Shown here: in pieces, positions 1 to 6,690 of the stretch | Numbering within the stretch: the stretch's first letter is position 1 | How the letters are laid out: every line of letters starts with the position of its first letter | NCBI GenBank assembly: GCA_029268165.1 | Contig: JAJUGM010000148.1 | Location: forward strand, 1 to 7,819 | From: Bacteroidota bacterium | GTDB lineage: Bacteria > Bacteroidota > Bacteroidia > Bacteroidales > UBA10428 | Direction: 5' to 3' | DNA length: 7,819 bases | Notes under the pieces: model-generated | Told to the model about the DNA's origin: nothing | Databases searched by the model: none | What the model saw: only the letters and a program-made list of their open reading frames with translations | Program-made: the position numbers and the translations under genes

Positions 1-583
1 CAGAATATGTAATATTTTCAATATTTAAGCTATCACTTTTAATTCCCAATAATTCAAGCTGATTTTTAAGCGAAATCAATCGAACTTCAGTTGTTCTGAA
101 ATTAACCTGTGCTTGCTGCATTATTTTTACTGATGTGGCATTTTCAACAGTCAGTTCGCCCTGTCTTTTGAATTCTTCCTTATAGTATTCCCACTGGCTT
201 TTTGTTTCGAGGTATTCCTGCTGAATTTTCAGATAATCAGAATGTTCGAGCACTGTAAGCAGTTGGCCCTTTCTGACATAATCTCCGGGCTGCCATTGGC
301 TGAATCTGACAATACCACCTGCAGGGGCGGTTATAAATACACTATTTTCAGGAGGCACCATTGTTTCACCTTCACAAAAAATGCTATTGGTATATAAAGA
401 ATCGGTTGGGCAGGTAACAATACCAACTGATAACGCTTGTGCGTCGGTTAATCGGATTGGTTTTTCTAAGTCAGTTATATCAGTTGAAAGGTCTGATAAC
501 TGCTTGTCTGTATCTTTGTTGCATGACAACAACATGGCGGTTGACAAAAATAAAAGAACCAAAAGACTATTATTAATCTGCAT
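1..583 (-). CDS. RND efflux periplasmic adaptor (HlyD/CusB-like membrane fusion lipoprotein), 3'-truncated by window edge
   Basis: This is the first 194 codons of a membrane fusion protein that would link an inner-membrane RND pump to the TolC-type channel encoded just upstream. A hydrophobic N-terminus (residues 7-19) leads to a lipobox-like LLSC with Cys21, so the protein is probably a lipoprotein. Residues about 82-112 (APAGGIV, then QPGDYVRKGQLL) are the first half of the lipoyl-like barrel-sandwich domain typical of HlyD/CusB adaptors. Residues about 114-180 are charged and helical, matching the coiled-coil hairpin. The start is firm: an in-frame TAG lies three codons upstream of the ATG. 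The ATG overlaps the end of the channel gene by 11 nt, which suggests translational coupling. The n-region (MQINNS) has no Lys or Arg, which is unusual for a Sec signal. The family is known to handle metals or drugs. The substrate here is inferred at best, and metal efflux is favoured only by the type of partner channel. Confidence 0.9.
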   Translation of the reverse strand, partial: MQINNSLLVLLFLSTAMLLSCNKDTDKQLSDLSTDITDLEKPIRLTDAQALSVGIVTCPTDSLYTNSIFCEGETMVPPENSVFITAPAGGIVRFSQWQPGDYVRKGQLLTVLEHSDYLKIQQEYLETKSQWEYYKEEFKRQGELTVENATSVKIMQQAQVNFRTTEVRLISLKNQLELLGIKSDSLNIENITYS

Positions 584-1778
584 AAAATTCTAATTGAATG
601 GCGGTTTGATTATAGTTATTGATGGTTTCCAGGTATTTCAGCTTAATTTCGTAAGCCGAGGAAATATGCTTGATATATTCAAAATATTCAATATTTTCTT
701 TTTTAAAATGCAGTTCAGCGTTTCGCAGTATTTCATCAGCCTGTTGCAATGCAATCCGGTTATAATAGTCAATTTGCCTGAAATACTTGTTAAGTTCAAC
801 AATCAGATTTTCAATGGTTTTTGTTGTTGAAAATTCAACATATTCAAGCTGATTTAATGCTATTTCAGCATTGATTTTTGCCTGCCTGATTTTTGCTGAT
901 TGGCCGAATGGCAGCAGAGGTATTGAAATTCCTGCCTGCCAGCCGTAGAAGCCTTTTTCAGGATAAATATCCTGATAGAAGTATCCGGCAAAAAATTCCG
1001 GAAAGAAATGAGCGCGTTCGGCATTTATGGCAGCTTTGCTGACCTCATAAGATTTCTTATAATAATTTGTAATTAATGCAGTACTATAATAACTCGTATC
1101 ATACTGTTTTTCAATTTTATATAACGACAATTCTTCTGCAGGAGGGGTAATATCCAGGTCAGTGGCCATTATCTGTTTTAATTTGTTTTCAGCAATCAGT
1201 AATTCATCACTGTAAATGTTAATCAGATTAAATATTTCAGCAGACTTTGCAATAGCATTTAATTTTTCAATTTCGCCGGTTTCTCCCAGGCTATATCTCA
1301 ATTCAGCTATTCTTTGAATATCATTAAGATATGATGCTTCTTCCTTAACCAGGTTTAATTTTTCGTATGCAAACCACCAGAAATAAAATGCTGATTTTAC
1401 CTGCGCAGTTAAAGAACGTTTTTGAATTTCCAGATCACACAGATTAAGACTTACCTGTTTCTTTGCCATTTTACCTTGCTGAATATGGGTAAGCAATGAG
1501 CCAAAATGCTGATGAATATGCATATAACGATCATTAACAGGTGAATATAACTGCCCGTAACTGTATGAAAATTCAGCGGGTTGGAATTCCCAGGCTGCTG
1601 TTCTGGATAATTCTGATTTTTTTATCAGTAATTCAGCATGTTTTATCTGAGGATTGTTTTTAATAGCTATTTCCACAGCTGTTTCAGGTTTTAATGGTAC
1701 TGATACCCCTGATTGCGAAATTAAGTCGGCAAATATTAATAATAAACTGATACTAAAAAACAACTTAACTGGATTCAT
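573..1778 (-). CDS. TolC-family outer-membrane efflux channel protein (CusC-like)
   Basis: The product would be the outer-membrane channel of a tripartite efflux pump, working with the adaptor that follows it. I start it at the ATG at 1778 (401 aa). A longer frame opens with TTG at 1805, but the ATG gives a clean signal peptide: MNPVK followed by a hydrophobic stretch to about residue 24. The two tandem halves of the OEP fold are visible. An N-terminal helix begins at PETAVEIAIKNNPQIKHAEL, long amphipathic helices run through residues about 105-205 (GETGEIEKLNA at 165-175), and the second half carries the typical strand GWQAGISIPLLPFGQ at 279-293 followed by a long coiled coil to the C-terminus. 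The middle helices resemble the TolC-like segment that many Bacteroidota carry fused to CusA/CzcA pumps, so a heavy-metal RND system is plausible but not proven. A His/Met cluster (M86, H87, H89, H91) lies in the first beta region. An intrinsic terminator separates it from yhhQ upstream. Confidence 0.93.
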   Translation of the reverse strand: MNPVKLFFSISLLLIFADLISQSGVSVPLKPETAVEIAIKNNPQIKHAELLIKKSELSRTAAWEFQPAEFSYSYGQLYSPVNDRYMHIHQHFGSLLTHIQQGKMAKKQVSLNLCDLEIQKRSLTAQVKSAFYFWWFAYEKLNLVKEEASYLNDIQRIAELRYSLGETGEIEKLNAIAKSAEIFNLINIYSDELLIAENKLKQIMATDLDITPPAEELSLYKIEKQYDTSYYSTALITNYYKKSYEVSKAAINAERAHFFPEFFAGYFYQDIYPEKGFYGWQAGISIPLLPFGQSAKIRQAKINAEIALNQLEYVEFSTTKTIENLIVELNKYFRQIDYYNRIALQQADEILRNAELHFKKENIEYFEYIKHISSAYEIKLKYLETINNYNQTAIQLEFYAD

Positions 1779-1830
1779 TCTGTAAAATTTTAAAGAAACA
1801 AACAATAGAACATAATATGTTTATAACCTT

Positions 1831-1846
1831 ATATAAGTAGTTATAT
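1831..1846. promoter_or_regulatory. Inverted repeat upstream of the efflux operon (possible operator)
   Basis: ATATAA-GTAG-TTATAT is a perfect 6-bp inverted repeat with a 4-nt spacer, 53 bp upstream of the channel gene ATG. This is where an operator or promoter would be expected. No good TAnnTTTG promoter element was found in this leader. The arms are pure A/T in AT-rich DNA, so chance is a real alternative. Confidence 0.25.
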
Positions 1847-1900
1847 TTTACTAAAATTTGAAAGCTTCTTAACCAGGATACTGCCGATTTGAATAAAATT

Positions 1901-1927
1901 AAAAAAAAGTCAGCATTTATAAATGCT
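1901..1927 (-). terminator. Intrinsic terminator of the yhhQ gene
   Basis: The perfect palindrome AGCATTTATAAATGCT (1912-1927; 6-bp stem with TATA loop) is followed on the minus strand, after GAC, by a run of eight T (1908-1901). It sits 33 bp beyond the yhhQ stop codon and before the efflux operon's leader. The position and the T-run polarity fit a Rho-independent terminator for minus-strand transcription. The stem is short and A/T-rich, so it may be weak. Confidence 0.7.
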
Positions 1928-1959
1928 ATAAACAAAAGAGAAAACCCGGAGGCATCAAA

Positions 1960-2649
1960 TTATTTTAATAAAAAAGGATTATAACTAATTCCTATATCAT
2001 AAGCATCAATGTTTTCCTTTTTTTTCAGAAAACCAACGATAGTGTATGTTAACGGAGTAAAAAGAATTTCAACAGAACATTTGAAAATATAATTTGAAAT
2101 AATTACAGCAAGCAAAACAGAAGAGGGCATTGTACCATAAAAAGCTATGGTGCAAAAAAGTATTGTGTCAAGCCCTTCGCCTACTAATGTGGAAGTTATG
2201 GTTCTTATCCATAAGAAACGTCCTTTTGTAAAAATTTTCAATTTTGAAAGAGTAAATGAATTTGAGAATTCACCAGCAAAGTAAGCAATAAGACTGGCAA
2301 CGACAATACGGGGGACAAAACCGAGAAGATTACTGAATGCTTCCTGATATGGCCAGTCGGGCGCAGGGGGCAATTTTTGAACGACATAAAAAACAAGCGA
2401 CATCAGGGCAGCTGAAAAAAATCCCAGCCAGATTACTTTGCGCGAACGCCGGTATCCGTAAACTTCAGTCAGCACATCACCAAAAATATAACTAAGCGGA
2501 AAGAGAATAGTACCACCGTCAAAAGTGAATTTCCAAAGCACCAGAATTTTGGTTGAGGCAATGTTTGAGATCAGCAAAACGGCTACAAACAAAGCAACAA
2601 GAATATCATAATAATAATAATTATTGTTGGTACGCTCTGTTACTTCCAT
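1960..2649 (-). CDS. yhhQ: Queuosine precursor transporter, YhhQ family (DUF165 / COG1738)
   Basis: This inner-membrane protein of 229 aa is the usual length for the family, which imports 7-cyano- or 7-aminomethyl-7-deazaguanine for queuosine modification of tRNA. The sequence shows about six hydrophobic segments (roughly 15-33, 47-58, 72-91, 110-126, 148-170 and 176-207). The characteristic family stretches are present: GGTILFPLSYIFGDVLTEVYGYRRSR around 45-70, GEFSNSFTLSKLK at 126-138 and STLVGEGLDTILF at 153-165. The acidic and arginine residues of these motifs are intact. The start is the ATG at 2649, 17 nt downstream of a TAnnTTTG element. The N-terminus carries an Asn3-Tyr4 run encoded by a trinucleotide repeat. 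A terminator follows, so it appears to be a single-gene unit. No queuosine synthesis gene is nearby. The leader is too short to hold a preQ1 riboswitch if the predicted promoter is right. The precise ligand is inferred from the family. Confidence 0.95.
   Translation of the reverse strand: MEVTERTNNNYYYYDILVALFVAVLLISNIASTKILVLWKFTFDGGTILFPLSYIFGDVLTEVYGYRRSRKVIWLGFFSAALMSLVFYVVQKLPPAPDWPYQEAFSNLLGFVPRIVVASLIAYFAGEFSNSFTLSKLKIFTKGRFLWIRTITSTLVGEGLDTILFCTIAFYGTMPSSVLLAVIISNYIFKCSVEILFTPLTYTIVGFLKKKENIDAYDIGISYNPFLLK
2608..2625. repeat. Trinucleotide repeat in the 5' end of yhhQ
   Basis: On the plus strand there are four ATA units (2608-2619) followed by two ATT units. On the coding strand this reads as the Asn/Tyr codon run near residues 9-14 of YhhQ. 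The central AATAATTATT (2616-2625) is also a palindrome. Because the unit is 3 nt, slippage would change tract length and not the reading frame. Confidence 0.7.
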
Positions 2650-2666
2650 TATTGTTTATTTTTGAA

Positions 2667-2696
2667 CAAAAATATGGAATAATTCGTAAAATCAAA
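2667..2696 (-). promoter_or_regulatory. yhhQ: Bacteroidota-type promoter for yhhQ
   Basis: On the minus strand a TTTG (2696-2693) is followed after 18 nt by TATTTTTG (2674-2667), which fits the -7 consensus TAnnTTTG of Bacteroidota. The usual spacing is about 19-21 nt, so this is one short. The -7 element ends 17 nt before the ATG, which predicts a very short 5' leader. Confidence 0.55.
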
Positions 2697-2728
2697 TATT
2701 GAAGGCATTGAAACAAAATCAATCAACG

Positions 2729-4411
2729 ATGAAGCATATTTTGGTATTGAATGCAAGTATATTGGCATTGTTTTTTATAGGCCCGTCGCTCACATTTGCT
2801 CAATCTGAAGAAGGGATCAATTTCAAAAATATCAGAAGAATAAAAGCAGCTGAAGATAGTTCTTCCAATCTTCCGGTTGTTATTATTAATACTGAGGGAC
2901 TTCATATACCGAATGACAATCGTATTGCAGCCCACATGGGAATAGTAAATAATAACGATGGCAGAAACAGTTTTTATGGCTCTTTCAATGAGTTTGATGG
3001 TCTTGTGAGCATTGAGCAAAGAGGTTCATCGTCAGCTTGGGTTTCAGATAAAGTTAGCTATTCATTTGAAACACAGGATGATACTGGAGGAAATTTGAAT
3101 ATATCGCTGTTGGGGCTTCCTAAGGAGAATGACTGGGTATTAATAGGGGAGTATTCTGATAAAACTTTAATTAGGAATGCGCTGGCATATGAACTAAGCC
3201 GCCGGGCTGGTAGATATGCAAGCCGTACCCGTTTCTGTGAGTTAATATTAAATAATGATTACAGGGGTATTTATATGTTAGGTGAAAAAATAAAATGTGA
3301 TAATAACAGGGTTAATATTTCAACATTGAATCCGGATGACATACTGGATGATGATTTGACAGGAGGATATATACTTCGTATTGACAGACCAGATGAACAC
3401 TGGGTTTCTCCTTATAAATCTCCGGTAGGCAATAAAGACATAAAGATATCATACTATTATCCGGATTGGGAAGATATGCCTGATGAGCAACGGCAATATA
3501 TTAAGAATTATGTTACCCGGTTTGAAACAGCTTTAAATGGTGCTTCATTTCAAGATCCAACAAAAGGATATTTACCCTATGTTGATCTGTGTTCCTTTGT
3601 AGACTATTTTTTATTCAGTGAGCTTTCAAAAAATGTTGATGCCTATCGGTTAAGTACTTATTTTTATAAAGATAAAGACAGCAAGGGGGGTAGATTAACC
3701 ATGGGCCCTTTATGGGACATTAACCTTGGCTTTGGAAATGCCAATTATTATTCGGGTGATCTGACATCAGGATGGGTAATTAATTCAATACTTTCACAGG
3801 ATGAATTTCAAATTCCGTTTTGGTGGTCAAGGTTGCTGCAAGATCCTACTTTTATTCTTACTTTAAAGTCGCGGTGGCAGCAATTAAGACATAATATACT
3901 ATCTGAAACTACCATAACAGGTATTATTGATTCACTTGCCTTGTTGCTTGATGAAGCACAGGAGCGTAATTTTATCCGTTGGCCTATTTTAAATCAATGG
4001 GTATGGCCTAATGCTTATGTTGGTGGTAATTATGAAAATGAAATTCAATATCTTTTGACATGGATTTCTGACAGGTTGCTATGGATGGATAGTCAGATTA
4101 ACGGAATATCTGATTTGAAACAAACAGAGATGATAGCAAATTTCTATGAAGTGTATGCTTTTCCGAATCCCTTTGAAGATATGGTTACAATAAGGATAGG
4201 CATGCCTGAGGAGGGAGATGTAAGAATAAGAATAACGGATTACACGGGTAAAGAGATTATAGTGATCAACCGATATTTGACTCAGGGGTTACATGATGTA
4301 ATGATTGATGTTAACAGTTTGCAAAGGCAGTCATTAATTAAAGGTTTGTACTTATATCAGGTTGCTGTAAACGGTAAGCTTATCAGAACAGAGAAGATTA
4401 TAAAAAAATAG
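2729..4411 (+). CDS. Secreted CotH-family kinase-like protein with T9SS C-terminal sorting domain
   Basis: I start the gene at the ATG at 2729 (560 aa). An upstream in-frame TTG at 2699 would bury the signal peptide. Residues 1-25 form a Sec signal ending LTFAQ. A CotH domain (Pfam CotH kinase) spans about residues 48-455. Visible family motifs are QRGSSSAW (97-104) with a following Lys108, VLIGEYSDKTLIRN (137-150), GEKI with DNNRVNI (185-197), Asp304 in SELSKNVD, and GPLWDINLGFGN (326-337, Asp330). The last two contain the acidic residues expected for catalysis and metal binding. Known CotH proteins are atypical kinases; the Bacillus one phosphorylates spore-coat proteins. Residues about 470-560 are a type A T9SS sorting domain (FPNPFED, then ITDYTGKEI, then GLYLYQVAVNGKLIRTEKIIKK-like end). 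The product should therefore cross the outer membrane and be attached to the surface or released. The substrate is unknown. No adhesion or Ig-like module separates kinase and sorting domain. It converges with the serine hydrolase gene. Confidence 0.93.
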   Translation: MKHILVLNASILALFFIGPSLTFAQSEEGINFKNIRRIKAAEDSSSNLPVVIINTEGLHIPNDNRIAAHMGIVNNNDGRNSFYGSFNEFDGLVSIEQRGSSSAWVSDKVSYSFETQDDTGGNLNISLLGLPKENDWVLIGEYSDKTLIRNALAYELSRRAGRYASRTRFCELILNNDYRGIYMLGEKIKCDNNRVNISTLNPDDILDDDLTGGYILRIDRPDEHWVSPYKSPVGNKDIKISYYYPDWEDMPDEQRQYIKNYVTRFETALNGASFQDPTKGYLPYVDLCSFVDYFLFSELSKNVDAYRLSTYFYKDKDSKGGRLTMGPLWDINLGFGNANYYSGDLTSGWVINSILSQDEFQIPFWWSRLLQDPTFILTLKSRWQQLRHNILSETTITGIIDSLALLLDEAQERNFIRWPILNQWVWPNAYVGGNYENEIQYLLTWISDRLLWMDSQINGISDLKQTEMIANFYEVYAFPNPFEDMVTIRIGMPEEGDVRIRITDYTGKEIIVINRYLTQGLHDVMIDVNSLQRQSLIKGLYLYQVAVNGKLIRTEKIIKK

Positions 4412-4434
4412 ATTCGGTTAGCCATACATGCCGG

Positions 4435-5679
4435 TTAGAAAATATGATTGAAGAAATCAGGGATCAGATGTCCTATATCGGACGCATTGGCATTACACAG
4501 AATAACTATTCCTAGTTTTTCCTCAGGTGCGACGCCTATTTCTGCATGAAAACCCTGAACATGTCCGCTATGAAAAACGATGGTTTTATTATTTGACTTA
4601 ACAATACGCCAACCCAGGCCATAGTAAAAATTTTCTGCTTCTGGCCAGGCTTTTCTAAGTCTTCGTCTGAGGGGAATTTCAATCTGCGGTTTGAAAATTG
4701 AATCAAGCACTTGCTGGTTTATTACATTTTCCCTGGCGCCTGTAACGGCAAGCAGCCATTGAGCCATATCGGCAATGCTTGCATTAATGCCCGAAGCAGG
4801 AGCTGTTGTATAATAGCGGGTGTTGTTTGCAACAGCTACCCATGTATTTCTGTGTCTGATGTGAGGATAAGCATAATTGCCCGACATAATCAATGAAACA
4901 TATTCAGATGAAGCGTCGGTCATATTAAGCGGGATAAATATTTTTTCGCGCAGCAGATAAACATAATCCTTACCTGTTACGTTATGCATAATATCACTTA
5001 TAAGGCTGAAAGCAACATTCTGATAGCTGTAAACCTGGCCAGGGGATGAAACAAAAGGAACCGTTTTGAGTTGGCTATGGATTTCCGTATAGGGGATGTT
5101 ACAATCAAGAAGGTCGGTAAATGTATGCACCGGTAAACCTGTAGTATGGCTAAGCAGATTTTTTATAGTTACTTTATTAAAATTGGATGTATCGATATGA
5201 TGAAAATCGGGCAAATACAAACTAATTTTATCCTCAAGATGAATAATATTTTCGTTAGCAATAATGGAAGTTAAGACAGAAGCGAAACCTTTTGAAACCG
5301 ATCCAATCCGGAATACAGTGTGAATATTTACAGAATCGGATGTGCCTTGTTTTTTTAAACCGTATGGTTTAAGAAGAATAATCTGGCCGTTAAAAACAAT
5401 GGCCATTGCAGCGCCTGGTGTAATATTATCTTCTACTATGGCTGATATGCGTTGGTCATATATTTGGCTGAGATTTGTTATGGGTTGAAGCAGTTGGCTT
5501 GCAGGTAAAGGATTATAATGATAACCGGGGATATTTTCTGAAGCAGGATTATCAAAAACAAATGTGCTGAACGTCAGGAAAATCAGAAGACCAATCAGCC
5601 ACCTGGGAAAGGTGATCAATATATAATTTTTAATTTCCTTCAAAATGTTATTAAATGAATTGAGGATATTTGCATCCAA
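4435..5679 (-). CDS. Membrane-anchored serine hydrolase of the beta-lactamase / class C penicillin-binding fold
   Basis: The 414-aa product has one N-terminal hydrophobic segment (about 26-42) after a 25-residue polar tail and no lipobox, suggesting a type II anchor with the enzyme in the periplasm. The class C-type catalytic motifs are clear: S127-V-S-K130, Y219-Q-N221, and H370-S-G372 in place of the KTG triad. Other family stretches include LLSHTTGLP (175-183) and PASGINASIADMAQWL (294-309). Members include AmpC-like enzymes, EstB-type esterases, D-aminopeptidases and peptidoglycan DD-peptidases. The HSG triad favours the esterase/peptidase side over a true beta-lactamase, so I would not call it a resistance gene. 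The first in-frame Met is residue 92, inside the domain, and a TAA lies eight codons upstream of the TTG at 5679. A TTG start is therefore likely, at 5679 or at TTG codons 13 or 21. It is divergent from the DUF6599 gene. Confidence 0.92.
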   Translation of the reverse strand: MDANILNSFNNILKEIKNYILITFPRWLIGLLIFLTFSTFVFDNPASENIPGYHYNPLPASQLLQPITNLSQIYDQRISAIVEDNITPGAAMAIVFNGQIILLKPYGLKKQGTSDSVNIHTVFRIGSVSKGFASVLTSIIANENIIHLEDKISLYLPDFHHIDTSNFNKVTIKNLLSHTTGLPVHTFTDLLDCNIPYTEIHSQLKTVPFVSSPGQVYSYQNVAFSLISDIMHNVTGKDYVYLLREKIFIPLNMTDASSEYVSLIMSGNYAYPHIRHRNTWVAVANNTRYYTTAPASGINASIADMAQWLLAVTGARENVINQQVLDSIFKPQIEIPLRRRLRKAWPEAENFYYGLGWRIVKSNNKTIVFHSGHVQGFHAEIGVAPEEKLGIVILCNANASDIGHLIPDFFNHIF

Positions 5680-5774
5680 AAATAAATTTTTTAAAAAAAG
5701 GTTTTAAAAGTAAGCAAAAAAGTTATTAACCGGTTCAAATTTTATATTTTAGTATAAATCTTTAAAACGAAAGT
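5680..5774. other. Divergent AT-rich intergenic region between serine hydrolase and DUF6599 gene
   Basis: This 95-bp spacer must hold promoters for both flanking genes. It contains a palindrome AACCGGTT (5728-5735), one of its few G/C-containing symmetric sites, and an A/T inverted repeat TTTATA-N6-TATAAA (5741-5758) directly upstream of the DUF6599 start. No full TTTG / TAnnTTTG pair was found on either strand. The palindromes are short and may be chance. Confidence 0.3.
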
Positions 5775-6623
5775 ATGAGAATTATCTTTTTTATAATAAC
5801 AGTTTTTTTAATGCATCGTATTTTATATGCTGAAAATGATTTGTTTCCGGAAATTAAGGGATGGGATCTGAAGATAGAAAAAGAAACCTATACACCAGCG
5901 AATTTGTTTGAACTGATTGATGGTGCTGCTGATTTGTATATCCAATATGGATTTCAGCGTTTATATATTGCGACATACCATAATAATCAAGATATTGCTG
6001 TGCGGGTGGAATTGTATCATCATAACGTACCTGAAAATGCTTATGGAATTTACACTTCGGAGCGGATGCCCGATTATCATTTTATTCCGGTAGGTGTGCA
6101 GGGTTATACAGCTGAAGGGGTGCTTCATTTTCTTACCGGATCGTTTTATGTAAAAATAATGTCGGTTGGGAGCAGGAATGCAGGAGAAGAAATTCTCAGG
6201 CTTATTGCAGAAGAAATTGTCAAAAAAATAAATCAGAATAATTCATGGCCTGTTGAAATTAGCTTTTTCCCTGAAGAGGGCAAGGTATTTATGTCAGACG
6301 GCTATGTAGCCAAAAATTTTCTGGGATATGGATTTTTGCAGTCTGCATTTACAGCCAGATATACAACTGGAGGCGGCATGACACTTTTTATTATTCATGG
6401 TAAAGACAAAGAAGCCGAGGTAATGCTTAACACTTATCTGGGCATGATGAAGGAAGATAAAGTTCGCCGGCAAGATGGGATTTATATTGTGAATGATTTT
6501 TTCAACGGGAATGTTTATATGTCGCTGAAAAGCGATTATATTGCAGGTGCTTTTAATGTCAGGGATGAACAGGCTGCAATAACATTAATTAAAAGAACGA
6601 CAGAACTGATTGGAGAAAATTAG
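5775..6623 (+). CDS. Exported DUF6599 family protein, function unknown
   Basis: I recognise the 282-aa product as DUF6599-like but know no established function. The N-terminus is a Sec signal (MRIIFFIITVFLMHRILYA, cleavage likely after Ala19), so the mature protein should be periplasmic or beyond. It has no lipobox and no T9SS tail. The mature region starts with LFPEIKGW (23-30), then TYTPANLFELIDGAADLYIQYGF (39-60), VRVELYHHNVPENAYGIYTSERMPDY (77-101) and a glycine-rich turn VGVQGYTAEG (106-115), the stretches that characterise the family. The C-terminal half (about 160-282) reads as a second alternating strand/helix unit with FLGYGFLQSAFTARY. The start ATG is the first in frame with a good signal peptide. 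No cysteines or obvious catalytic triad are visible. It stands alone: divergent from the serine hydrolase and convergent with the biotin carrier gene, 67 bp away. A binding or structural role is possible but not shown. Confidence 0.85.
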   Translation: MRIIFFIITVFLMHRILYAENDLFPEIKGWDLKIEKETYTPANLFELIDGAADLYIQYGFQRLYIATYHNNQDIAVRVELYHHNVPENAYGIYTSERMPDYHFIPVGVQGYTAEGVLHFLTGSFYVKIMSVGSRNAGEEILRLIAEEIVKKINQNNSWPVEISFFPEEGKVFMSDGYVAKNFLGYGFLQSAFTARYTTGGGMTLFIIHGKDKEAEVMLNTYLGMMKEDKVRRQDGIYIVNDFFNGNVYMSLKSDYIAGAFNVRDEQAAITLIKRTTELIGEN

Positions 6624-6690
6624 AGTCGCAATTACTATATGGTTTTATGGAATAAAGGAATGTTGTAAGATGTACTGCTTTGACGCGTGA

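Noticed and set aside
381..830. Two short plus-strand open frames (381-593 and 594-830)
   Set aside because: They lie antisense to the adaptor and channel genes, which have clear family motifs; the frames have no recognisable domain.
1779..1900. Bacteroidota promoter for the efflux operon
   Set aside because: TATTGTTTG near 1798-1806 on the minus strand has three bases between TA and TTTG instead of two and no TTTG at the right distance upstream.
2650..2728. preQ1 riboswitch upstream of yhhQ
   Set aside because: The predicted promoter leaves a leader of under about 20 nt and no C/G-rich aptamer stem with an A-rich tail is visible.
2723..3019. Minus-strand open frame of 98 codons
   Set aside because: It is antisense to the signal peptide and N-lobe of the CotH gene and shows no family features.
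4412..4434. Bidirectional terminator between the convergent CotH and hydrolase genes
   Set aside because: Only a 7-bp direct repeat CGGTTAG (4415-4421 and 4432-4438) is present; no stable inverted repeat with T-run was found in the 23-bp gap.
4711..4896. Plus-strand open frame of 61 codons
   Set aside because: It is antisense to the serine hydrolase and its sequence looks like random Cys/Ile/Ser-rich shadow translation.
4435..5679. Antibiotic-resistance beta-lactamase
   Set aside because: The fold is right but the HSG triad and membrane anchor fit esterase/peptidase relatives better; resistance cannot be claimed from sequence.
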